6,160 nt of DNA from Gemmatimonadota bacterium (GCA_003221825.1 QHUE01000057.1:1-6160); one strand, 5' to 3'; shown: positions 1 through 6,160, counted from the stretch's first letter. A program made the numbers and translations. Notes: generated by a model from the letters alone, not told the origin.

Positions 1-2328
1 CCCGATCGTGGCGGGACTGCCTTGAATGACGGAGCTCGGTGCACTCACACTCGTCACCGCGACATCGTTGAGCGGAGCGTTGACCGTGATCACCGCCGAG
101 CCGCGGTTGTTGGCGGCGTTGGCGTCGCTCAGGGTGTGGGTCGCCACGAGCGTGTGACCACCGATCGCCGCAGCCGTCGTGTTCCAGGTGAACGTGCGCG
201 TCGCTGTCGCGCCGACGGCGAGCCCCGTGACCGTCTGAGTGCCAACCGTCACGCCCGCGCTCGAGTCGGTCAGGACGACATCAAAGCTGCCGCTGACATT
301 CAGTCCGCCCACGTTTTGGACCGTAACCCCAATGGAAGCGGTGCTTCCCTGCGTCACGGCGCTCGGCGCGACAACGCTGCTCACGGCCACGTCGGTCACT
401 GGCGGCGCTTGCACGTCGATCCCGATCCCGATGCTGTTGTTCGCCGGATTGGCGTCCGCGAGTTTCTGCGTCGCGAACAGCGTGTGTCCATTGAGTGCCG
501 CGCTGGCAGTATTCCAGTTGAACGTGCGTGTCACGCTCGCGCCCACAGCGAGCCCCGTGATCGTCTGCGTACCGAGCACCGCGTTGCCGTACGTGCCGTC
601 GGTCAACACCACGTCGACGCTGGTCGTGACATCCGATCCGCCCACGTTCTGCACCGTGACCACGACCGGAGCCGTGTCGCCTTGCGTCACCCGCGCCGGC
701 GCGGTGATCCCCGTGACGGCGAGGTCAGTCGCCGGCGGCGGAGGAGGAGGCGGGGGCGGCGGTGGTGGCGGCGGCCCGACCGGCGCAGTCACGTTGATCG
801 CGATCCCGATGCTGTTGTTCGCCGAGTTGGCATCGGCCAGCTGCTGCGTCGCGAACAGTGTGTGCCCGGTGACCGCCGCGCCGGCGGTGTTCCAGTTCAA
901 CGTGCGCGTCACGCTCGCGCCTGCGGCGAGCCCGGCGATCGTCTGCGTCGCGACCGTCACGCCGGCCCACCCGTCGGTCAACACGACGCCGAAGGTGGTC
1001 GTGACGTCCTGCGAGCCCACGTTCTGCACGGTAACCACGACGTGGGCGGTGTCGCCCTGGGCCACCGAGGAGGGCCCGGTGATGCCGGTGACGGCGAGAT
1101 CAGTTCCCGGTGGAGGCGGAGGCGGCGGGGGCGGCGGCGGCGGCCCGGACGGGGCGGTCACATTGATCGCGATCCCAATGCTGTTATTCGCCGAGTTGTC
1201 GTCCGGCAGCGTCGAGGTTGCGAATAGCGTATGCCCAGTGACAGTCGCCCCAGCCGTGTTCCACAGAATCTCGACCGTGGTCGTCGCCCCGGCGGCGAGA
1301 CCGGGAACCGTTCCCGTGGCGACTACCGGGACAGCCCACCCGTCGCTCAAGTCGACGGTGAACGGTGAGGTGACATCCACCTCGCCCACGTTCTGAACCG
1401 TGACCACCACATGTGCCGTGTCTCCCTGCGCGACCGAGCCGGGGCCGGTGATGCCCGTCAGCGCGATGTCCGTGGGCTTGGGATTGACGTTGACGACCTC
1501 TGATCGCCGGTTGTTCGCGGCGTTGTCGTCGGTCAAGGCGTGCGTCGCCACAAGTATGTGCCCACCCAGCGCGGCGCCGGTGGTGTTCCAGCTGAAAACG
1601 AGCGTGGTGCCGGCGCCGGCCGCGAGCCCAGCGATGGTTTGCGTGCCGATCGTGGTACCGGCCGTCGAGTCCCGCAGGGTCACGATGATGTCGTTCGCGA
1701 CGTTCTGATTGCCGACGTTCGTGACCGTCACACCGATGTTGATGCCGTGGCCCACGATCACCGAGCCAGGCCCACTGAAGCTGCTCACCGCGATATCGGT
1801 CACCGGCGGGTTGACCGGGATCGTCACTGAGCGCTGGTCGTTCGTGGCCCGATTGTCAGACAGCGTCTGATGCGCAACGAGTTGATGGTCGCCGGTGATC
1901 CTGGGCGTCCAGGAGAACGTCAACGTCGTCGTGGCGCCCGCGACCAATCCAGCAACGGTCTGCGTGCCGGCGGTCACGTGCTCCGTCGTGTCCTGCAGCG
2001 TAACGTCGAAGCTCGACACATCCTGGTTGCCGACATTCTTCACCGTGACGGTGATGCTGGAGGTGCCGCCCTGCACCGCCGCGCTCGGTCCACTGACGCT
2101 TGTCACGGCCAGATCCATCCATGGGCCTGGCGGCGGCGGTTCGAAGCCGTCGATCGTGACGCCGAAGCGCTGGAGGACGAGATCGATCCGGTTGCCGATG
2201 GTCACCGAGGAGCTTCCCGCGAACAGCAGGCCCACCGGATTGAGGTTTGCGTCATCGGTCACGATGAGCGAGCCGGAGTCGCCGCCGCCGCTGAACGTTC
2301 CCGGTGAGATGATCAGCTGGTCCACGTA
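1..2328 (-). CDS. C-terminal continuation of the S1 peptidase: catalytic Ser plus at least seven CARDB repeats; 3' end beyond the window
   Basis: Read one frame away from the N-terminal piece, this strand is open from the frameshift to position 1. It starts with the rest of the peptidase domain: YVDQLIISPGTF, then GGGDSGSLIV. The catalytic Ser codon is at 2275-2277 and is followed by PVGLLFAGSS, the usual end of the S1 fold. After FEPPPPGPW come tandem repeats of about 105-125 residues, each starting with a D-[LIV]-A-[VL] strand and containing VTVxNVG, TFxWNT and a NN/RR segment. These match CARDB (Pfam PF07705), an Ig-like bacterial adhesion-related fold. Repeat starts (the Asp codon) are at about 2115, 1797, 1470, 1101, 726, 393 and 66; the last repeat is cut by the window edge. 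There is no separate signal peptide or convincing start, so I read this as the same gene as 2313-3221 and not an independent one. The repeats probably act as an extracellular stalk or a binding array; that role is inferred. Confidence 0.8.
733..774 (-). repeat. Polyproline linker (14 Pro codons) before a CARDB unit
   Basis: Fourteen consecutive proline codons use a mixture of CCG, CCA, CCC and CCT. They follow an AINVTAPVG segment and precede ATDLAVTGI, the first strand of the CARDB unit starting near 726. A run this long would form a stiff, extended spacer between Ig-like domains. The varied codons argue that the proline run is kept at protein level and is not a simple nucleotide repeat. Confidence 0.85.
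1108..1143 (-). repeat. Polyproline linker (12 Pro codons) before a CARDB unit
   Basis: Twelve consecutive proline codons lie between AINVTAPSG and GTDLAVTGI, the same context as the 14-proline linker at 733-774. The two linkers sit at homologous places in successive repeats, so linker and domain were probably duplicated together, with the proline number changing afterwards. Confidence 0.85.
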
Positions 2329-3221
2329 GCGGGGGTTTTCGTGCAGGTGAACCCCGAGACGGCGTAACAGATCGTCACCGTTGCGTTGACGCCGGTGATC
2401 TGGCCGTGCGTGAGCCGGGTGGTGCGGCCGTACTTCTGCACGTTGAGGCCGAGCAGCGCGCTGGGGTCATCGAACAAACCGTCATTGTTCGCGTCGCCGT
2501 AGATCGTGGAATTCGGCATGCTGTAGCCGTCGTCCGCGGGCGTGGCGTTGTCCAGCACGTCGGTGGTGGACAGCGCGATCGCGGCGTCGATGGTGTTGCT
2601 GCCGTTCGTGGCGAACGAGATCACCTGAAAGTCCGTCAGCGTCGCGATCTGATCGGCGCTCGTGCCGCCGTCGAACGGACCAGGCTGGTACTCGGGGTCG
2701 CCGATGTTGGCGCCGTTCGAGTTGGCGAGGACGTGGTTGTTGGAGAGGATGTACACCCGCCCGAGCGCATCCCGCACCCGCGCGCCGATCGTGCCGGCGG
2801 TGATCGCCGGGTGCCCGACCGAGAAGCCCATGGGTGCCGGGCGCTGGCGCTGCGTGGGATCGCTGAAGGCCATCAAGCGCCCGGTGACCCGGACGGTGAC
2901 CGGCACGCCATCGAGCGCCTGCGGCAGCCCCGCGATCCCCGACCGCTCCGTCAGGATCAGCACGCCGGCGCCGCCGTCCGGCATGGCCGTGACGGCGGTG
3001 CCCACGACGCCGGGGATGTCGAGCAGCGCTGGTGTGTGACGCCGCTGCACGGCGAGCGCGCCCAGGAGACCGGCAACCGGACGGCCAGTCGCGGTTTTGG
3101 CCGCAAGCGAGGGACCAGTGGACGAACTCGGCGCGTTGTCCGAACAGGCGAACCACACGGCGGGTGCCGCCACCAGCAGGACTGCTATGACGGCGCGTGT
3201 CAGCGAGCGGCCGGTGATCAT
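2313..3221 (-). CDS. Nal1-like S1 (trypsin-fold) serine peptidase, N-terminal part, frame broken before the catalytic Ser
   Basis: This 302-residue frame is the N-terminal part of an exported serine peptidase. Residues 1-26 look like a signal peptide ending in a loose lipobox (VWFAC, Cys26), followed by a Ser/Thr-rich linker. Residues about 50-120 resemble the propeptide-like region of bacterial Nal1-type trypsin homologues. The peptidase domain starts near residue 131. It shows the catalytic His in SNNHVLA (His163), the catalytic Asp in TIDAAIA (Asp212) and the family motif YGRTTRLTHG (264-273). An insert at 243-252 (DANNDGLFDD) resembles a calcium-binding loop. The expected GDSGS motif is missing because the frame ends at a TGA just after an A4-C5 run; it continues in the next frame (1-2328). 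Alone, this product should be inactive. The start at 3221 is chosen because it begins the signal peptide; a G5 run six bases upstream is only a weak Shine-Dalgarno. The gene lies 81 bp downstream of namZ on the same strand. Family assignment is confident; the substrate is unknown. Confidence 0.85.
   Translation of the reverse strand: MITGRSLTRAVIAVLLVAAPAVWFACSDNAPSSSTGPSLAAKTATGRPVAGLLGALAVQRRHTPALLDIPGVVGTAVTAMPDGGAGVLILTERSGIAGLPQALDGVPVTVRVTGRLMAFSDPTQRQRPAPMGFSVGHPAITAGTIGARVRDALGRVYILSNNHVLANSNGANIGDPEYQPGPFDGGTSADQIATLTDFQVISFATNGSNTIDAAIALSTTDVLDNATPADDGYSMPNSTIYGDANNDGLFDDPSALLGLNVQKYGRTTRLTHGQITGVNATVTICYAVSGFTCTKTPATWTS
2329..2339 (-). other. Frameshift site at an A4-C5 homopolymer pair
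   Basis: On the minus strand the sequence is ACG AAA ACC CCC GCT ACG, ending shortly after at a TGA (2313-2315). Adding one C (or one A) gives ACG AAA ACC CCC CGC TAC GTG, which joins the His/Asp half of the peptidase directly to the YVDQLIISPGTF...GDSGS half without loss of homology. The break is therefore a net one-base deletion within or next to the two homopolymers. It may be a sequencing or assembly error, or a real inactivating mutation. The zero-frame codons do not form a canonical X-XXY-YYZ slippery heptamer, so programmed frameshifting is not supported. Confidence 0.85.
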
Positions 3222-3253
3222 GGCAAACCCCCGTGAAAACTGACAACGGGCGC

Positions 3254-3277
3254 GGGCCGGATAATGGAGGGGCCGGA
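3254..3277. repeat. Pair of 8-bp direct repeats (GGGCCGGA) with 16-bp period
   Basis: GGGCCGGA occurs at 3254-3261 and again at 3270-3277, in the gap upstream of the peptidase gene and flanking the candidate -10 hexamer. The spacing is about one and a half helical turns. In GC-rich DNA such a match can arise by chance, so an operator role is only a possibility. Confidence 0.3.
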
Positions 3278-3289
3278 CCGACTCGGCAA
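3261..3289 (-). promoter_or_regulatory. Weak candidate sigma70-type promoter for the S1 peptidase gene
   Basis: In the 81-bp gap between namZ and the peptidase gene, the minus strand has TTGCCG (3289-3284), a 17-base spacer, then CATTAT (3266-3261). Each hexamer matches the consensus at four of six positions. The 3' hexamer is a rare AT-rich patch in this GC-rich gap. Transcription would begin about 30-35 bases before the ATG at 3221. The match is modest and the consensus used by this organism is unknown, so co-transcription from namZ is equally possible. Confidence 0.3.
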
Positions 3290-3302
3290 GCTGGGTTCGG
3301 GC

Positions 3303-4535
3303 CTAGTAGATCAAATACCTCGCCCGAAGGTTGCGAAACCGCACGAGATCCGCGTCCCAGGCATCCCAGATCTCCTGCAGCGACCGCCCCGCCTCCACCG
3401 CGGTCCGCAGCTCCGGTCCGGCCGCCAAACGATCAAAGCTTTCGGGGCGGAACTGGAACTCTGCGGGATGCGCGGCGCGAATGGCTGTGAGCAACGCCAC
3501 GGCGAGCTTGGTCGGATCGTAAACGGCGCGATCACGGACGTGTAGCTGCACGCCCCGCAGCAGCGTGCCGGCATACTTGCCGTCAGTCGGCGCGATGGGC
3601 GTGAAGGTCGTGGCGCGTATCTCCACGCCCCGGAGCGCCGTCGTGTCGAGACGCGCGATCACCTGTCCCGGATCGAGCCACGGCGCGCCGATCAGCTGGA
3701 ACGCCATCGTTGTTCCCCGGCCGACGGAGAGGTTCGTGCCCTCGAACAAACACGTCCCCGCATAGTGGATCCCGCTCTCGAGATCGGGCATGTTGGGCGA
3801 CGGCTTGACCCAGGGCAGCTTCGTCTGGTCGTAGTACATGGACCGCGACCAACCGGATGCGGGAACGACGCCGAGGTCGGCGCGAATCGCCAGGATGTCG
3901 TTGGCCATGCGCGCCAGCTCGCCGAGGGTCATGCCATAGCGCATCGCGACGGGCATGAATCCCACGAAGGCCGAATCGTGATCGCCGGCACGCGCGCGGA
4001 CATTGCCCTGGACCTGAACTCCGCCGACCGGATCGGGGCGGTCGAGAATCAGCACGCGCTTTCCGGCGCGCGCCGCGTTGCGCATCAGTTGCACGACGGT
4101 CGCGATGTAGGTGTAGTAGCGCGCCCCGATGTCCTGCAGATCGATGAGCAGCACATCGACCGAATCGAGCGCGGCCACCGCCGCGCTACGCGATCCGCCA
4201 TAGAGACTGTAGATTGGGAGACCCGTGGCCGAATCCCGGCTGTCCGGAAGACCAGAGCGATCCTCTTTACCGAGAAAGCCGTGCTCGGGGCTGAACAAGA
4301 CCGTGAGTCGTGCGTCGTGGGTCGTGCGTAACAGATCGACGTCGCGGCGGCCGAGGTGATCCACACCCGTGTTGTTCGTGAGGAGGCCCAGGCGCTTGCC
4401 GGCAATCAGATGTGCCGAATCCGAGAGCAGGACTTCGATGCCCGGTCGAACCTGGGCGGCGGCAAGTGACGGGACGCGTGTGCCGCTGGAACACCCAATC
4501 CCCAATACGATGCAAACGAGACGATGCGCGCGCAT
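3303..4535 (-). CDS. namZ: Exo-beta-N-acetylmuramidase NamZ (DUF1343, GH171), exported
   Basis: The 410-residue protein is a full-length DUF1343 member, the family of Bacillus subtilis NamZ (YbbC), which releases MurNAc from the non-reducing end of peptide-free peptidoglycan fragments. Family hallmarks in order: GLLTNNTGVD (50-59); LFSPEHGFLG (80-89), whose Glu84-His85 lie in the motif proposed as the active-site pocket; TGLPIYSLYG (104-113); LIDLQDIGARYYTYI (130-144); LDRPDPVGG (164-172); MRYGMTLGEL (198-207); PSPNMP (245-250); and LFEGTNLSVGRGTT (263-276). The N-terminus (MRAHR, hydrophobic LVCIVLGIG, then SLAAAQ) is an export signal. Either cleavage after AAA (25-27) or a poor lipobox at Cys15 is possible. 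The frame stays open upstream to beyond 5291, but that extension is the antisense of nagZ. I chose 4535 because it begins the signal peptide and has AGGAG just upstream. Its start overlaps the divergent nagZ start by 12 bp. Confidence 0.93.
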   Translation of the reverse strand: MRAHRLVCIVLGIGCSSGTRVPSLAAAQVRPGIEVLLSDSAHLIAGKRLGLLTNNTGVDHLGRRDVDLLRTTHDARLTVLFSPEHGFLGKEDRSGLPDSRDSATGLPIYSLYGGSRSAAVAALDSVDVLLIDLQDIGARYYTYIATVVQLMRNAARAGKRVLILDRPDPVGGVQVQGNVRARAGDHDSAFVGFMPVAMRYGMTLGELARMANDILAIRADLGVVPASGWSRSMYYDQTKLPWVKPSPNMPDLESGIHYAGTCLFEGTNLSVGRGTTMAFQLIGAPWLDPGQVIARLDTTALRGVEIRATTFTPIAPTDGKYAGTLLRGVQLHVRDRAVYDPTKLAVALLTAIRAAHPAEFQFRPESFDRLAAGPELRTAVEAGRSLQEIWDAWDADLVRFRNLRARYLIY

Positions 4536-4541
4536 AGACTC
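4518..4541. promoter_or_regulatory. 24-bp near-perfect palindrome holding both divergent start codons
   Basis: The core 4524-4535 (ATGCGCGCGCAT) is its own reverse complement, so it supplies the ATG of nagZ on one strand and of namZ on the other. Extending outward, GAG (4518-4520) pairs with CTC (4539-4541) and only two of the twelve base pairs mismatch. It could be a dimeric-regulator operator controlling both genes. In each mRNA it could instead be a small hairpin (stem AUGC/GCAU) covering the start codon. The symmetry is directly visible; the function is inferred. Confidence 0.5.
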
Positions 4542-6160
4542 CTGATCGTTGCGGTCCTGGCCGCGTGTGGTGGCCGAGCGACCACCGCTCCCCGCCCGCC
4601 GCAGCCGGTCGCCATCGACGCCGTGCTCGCCAAGCTCACGACGCGCCAGAAAGTGGCGCAGCTGGTCGTGCCGTGGCTGGGCGGAAACTACATGGCGCTG
4701 GACGATTCCGCCTTCCAGATCGCGACGCGCTGGATCGACACGCTCGAGGTCGGCGGCATCATCATCTCGGTCGGGTCGCCCTACGACATCGCCGCCAAGC
4801 TCAATACGCTGCAGCGGCGCTCGAAGCTGCCACTCCTCGTGTCCGCCGATCTCGAGTGGGGGGCGGCGATGCGCGTCGTGGGCGCGACCGCCTTCCCCTA
4901 CATCATGGCCGCCGGCGCGACGGGCGACGAGCGCGACGCCTACACCATCGGCCGCGTCGCCGCGCTCGAGGGCCGGGCGGTCGGCATTCACGTGAACTTC
5001 GCGCCCGACGCCGACGTCAACAACAATCCCCTGAATCCCATCATCAATACACGGTCCTTTGGCGAAGATCCGCACGCGGTGGCGCGGCTCGTGCGCGCAT
5101 ATGTCCGCGGGCTGCAGGACAACGGGATGCTGGCCACGCTGAAGCACTTCCCCGGCCACGGCGATACCGACGCCGACTCCCACCTCGGCCTGCCGACGAT
5201 CCGCGCGGATTACCAACGTCTCGACTCCGTCGAGCTGGTGCCGTTCCGCGCCGGCATCGCCGCCGGCGCGCAGGTGGTGATGAGCGCCCATATCGCGTTT
5301 CCCGCGTTGACCGGCGATGCGCCGGCGACGCTCTCGCCCGCCATGCTCACGGGCGTCCTGCGCGACTCCCTCAAGTTCAAGGGCCTCGTGGTGACCGATG
5401 CGCTGCAGATGGGCGCGATCGTCGCCAAGTACGGCGCCGGCGAGGCGGCGGTGCGCGCATTCCAGGCCGGCTCCGACCTCCTCCTGATGCCTGCCGATCC
5501 CGATTCGGCGATCGCGTCGATGTTAACGGCACTGCAGACCGGCCGCCTCACCACCGCGCGCCTCGATTCATCCGTAAGCCGCGTGCTCGCGATCAAGCGG
5601 CAGCTGGGCCTCTTCGAGCGGCGGACCGTGCCGCTCGATTCGATCGCGCGGATCGTCGGGTCCAAGGCGTTCCAGGACGCCGCCGACGGCCTCGCGCAGC
5701 GGTCGCTGACGCTGGTGCGCGACACCGCGGGAACCATCGCGCGCCTGCGCGGCGCGCGCAGCCGGATGGCCATCATCGCCTACGGCGACGAGCTGAACAG
5801 CTACGTGGGGCAGCGCATGCTCGAGCTGATGCGCGCGGGCGGCGACACGGTCGGCTTCTTCCGGCTCTGGCCGATGTCCGGGTCGTCATCCTACGACTCG
5901 GCGCGCGTCGTGATCGGTCGAGCGCCCACCGTGATTTTCGCGATGAACGTGCGGCCGATCGCGGCGAAGGGAAACATCGCGCTGCCCGACTCGCTCGCGC
6001 GGCTGATCACCATGACCGACTCGGTGAAGCCGACCGTACTGGTCTCGCTCGGCAGCCCATACCTGTTGAACCAGACGCCAACGGTGAAGTCGTATCTGAT
6101 CGCCTGGAGCGGCGTGCGTCCCGCCGAGCGTGCCGCCGCGCGCGCGCTGCTCGGGTGGTC
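4524..6160 (+). CDS. nagZ: GH3 beta-N-acetylglucosaminidase NagZ, exported lipoprotein; 3' end beyond the window
   Basis: The 545 codons present encode a lipoprotein signal (MRAHR, hydrophobic LLIVAVLAA, lipobox LAAC, Cys15), a Pro-rich linker and a GH3 barrel from about residue 31. The NagZ signature KHFPGHGDTDADSH is at 207-220; its Asp218-His220 correspond to the acid/base dyad known from Bacillus NagZ. The nucleophile is Asp292 in VVTDALQMG. Residues 175-183 (NTRSFGEDP) are also typical. From about residue 385 (SLTLVRD at 394-400) a GH3 C-terminal alpha/beta domain begins and is unfinished at the edge, as in long NagZ proteins and unlike the short E. coli form. The DQEGG loop of classical NagZ is here DLEWG (109-113), a form I associate with long Bacteroidota-type enzymes that can carry a beta-lactamase-like C-terminal domain; whether this one does cannot be seen. 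The enzyme removes terminal GlcNAc from cell-wall fragments, complementing NamZ. The start at 4524 is fixed by the lipobox; the Shine-Dalgarno (ACGAG) is weak. Confidence 0.92.
   Translation, partial: MRAHRLLIVAVLAACGGRATTAPRPPQPVAIDAVLAKLTTRQKVAQLVVPWLGGNYMALDDSAFQIATRWIDTLEVGGIIISVGSPYDIAAKLNTLQRRSKLPLLVSADLEWGAAMRVVGATAFPYIMAAGATGDERDAYTIGRVAALEGRAVGIHVNFAPDADVNNNPLNPIINTRSFGEDPHAVARLVRAYVRGLQDNGMLATLKHFPGHGDTDADSHLGLPTIRADYQRLDSVELVPFRAGIAAGAQVVMSAHIAFPALTGDAPATLSPAMLTGVLRDSLKFKGLVVTDALQMGAIVAKYGAGEAAVRAFQAGSDLLLMPADPDSAIASMLTALQTGRLTTARLDSSVSRVLAIKRQLGLFERRTVPLDSIARIVGSKAFQDAADGLAQRSLTLVRDTAGTIARLRGARSRMAIIAYGDELNSYVGQRMLELMRAGGDTVGFFRLWPMSGSSSYDSARVVIGRAPTVIFAMNVRPIAAKGNIALPDSLARLITMTDSVKPTVLVSLGSPYLLNQTPTVKSYLIAWSGVRPAERAAARALLGW
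4539..4543 (-). promoter_or_regulatory. Shine-Dalgarno (AGGAG) for namZ, inside nagZ codons
   Basis: On the minus strand AGGAG ends three bases before the ATG at 4535. The motif is strong but the spacing is short. It is the best evidence for this start over upstream in-frame codons. The same bases encode Leu6-Leu7 of NagZ on the other strand, so the site is constrained twice. Confidence 0.5.

Larger units (their letters stand above)
1..2118 (-). repeat. Tandem CARDB-coding repeat array (seven units, last one partial)
   Basis: The units recur every 318-375 bases (106, 109, 123, 125, 111 and 109 codons between successive D-x-A starts). The two longest spacings include or adjoin polyproline linkers. 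Similarity is visible in DNA as well as protein. For example 423-446 and 801-824 are an identical 24-base stretch, and 1169-1197 differs from the matching part of the second copy at only a few positions. The units starting near 1101, 726 and 393 are the most alike, which suggests recent internal duplication or homogenisation, while those near 2115 and 1797 have diverged more. Confidence 0.85.

Noticed and set aside
22..1396. Long plus-strand frames (22-1227 and 239-1396), Arg-rich or with polyglycine runs
   Set aside because: They are antisense to the CARDB array. Their periodicity and Gly runs are the reverse of the CARDB units and polyproline linkers, which make clear protein sense on the minus strand.
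1..2118. CRISPR or other DNA repeat array
   Set aside because: The repeat period exceeds 300 bases, is a multiple of three codons and encodes a recognisable Ig-like domain, so it is a protein repeat.
2329..2342. Programmed -1 frameshifting to make the full peptidase
   Set aside because: The zero-frame codons ACG AAA ACC CCC do not form an X-XXY-YYZ slippery site, and I saw no obvious downstream stimulatory stem. A homopolymer indel is the simpler reading.
2406..3246. Overlapping frames on both strands across the peptidase domain (2406-3236 plus, 2482-3246 minus)
   Set aside because: Both translate to Arg-rich sequence without domains. The frame starting at 3221 has the signal peptide and the catalytic His and Asp motifs. 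Part of the 2482-3246 frame is simply the upstream side of the post-shift frame.
3222..3302. Rho-independent terminator after namZ
   Set aside because: The gap is GC-rich but shows no stable stem followed by a T-run on the minus strand.
4577..4606. Small inverted repeat (GGTGG...CCACC) just inside nagZ
   Set aside because: The stem is only five base pairs with an eight-base loop inside a coding region, and is expected by chance at this GC content.
4536..5291. N-terminal extension of namZ to an ATG at 5291 (662 residues)
   Set aside because: The extra 252 residues are Arg/Gly/His-rich low-complexity sequence antisense to nagZ, which has full GH3 motifs. The signal peptide and AGGAG mark 4535 as the start.

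Overview
The window is clearly GC-rich and comes from a bacterium that exports proteins through lipoprotein-type signal peptides. The combination of a Nal1-like S1 peptidase carrying CARDB repeats, a DUF1343/NamZ enzyme and a lipoprotein GH3 enzyme with a DxEWG motif would fit Gemmatimonadota or a similar environmental Gram-negative phylum. That assignment is inference from gene style only; no rRNA or other marker is present.

Layout. From position 1 to 3221 the minus strand encodes one very large exported protein whose 3' end lies beyond the window. It has a signal peptide, a propeptide-like region, a trypsin-fold peptidase domain and at least seven tandem CARDB repeats, two of them preceded by polyproline linkers. 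The reading frame is broken once, at an A4-C5 run (2331-2339). The break separates the catalytic His and Asp from the catalytic Ser, so the gene appears as two pieces, 2313-3221 and 1-2328. An 81-bp gap (3222-3302) with a weak candidate promoter precedes it. Upstream on the same strand is a complete DUF1343 gene, namZ (3303-4535), an exo-beta-N-acetylmuramidase of family GH171. Divergent from it on the plus strand is a GH3 beta-N-acetylglucosaminidase, nagZ (4524 to beyond 6160).

How the genes work together. NagZ and NamZ are complementary exo-enzymes: one removes GlcNAc and the other MurNAc from non-reducing ends. As a pair they can take peptide-free peptidoglycan glycan down to monosaccharides, as known for the Bacillus subtilis nagZ-amiE-namZ cluster. 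Here both carry export signals, so the work is probably done outside the cytoplasm. The peptidase with adhesion-type repeats is also exported, but nothing in the sequence ties it functionally to the sugar enzymes.

The most unusual feature is the start region of the divergent pair. The two genes overlap head to head by 12 bp, and that overlap is a perfect palindrome (ATGCGCGCGCAT) supplying both start codons. Both proteins therefore begin MRAH, and both continue with R-L. There is no intergenic DNA, so each gene's promoter and ribosome binding site must lie inside the other's signal-peptide coding region.
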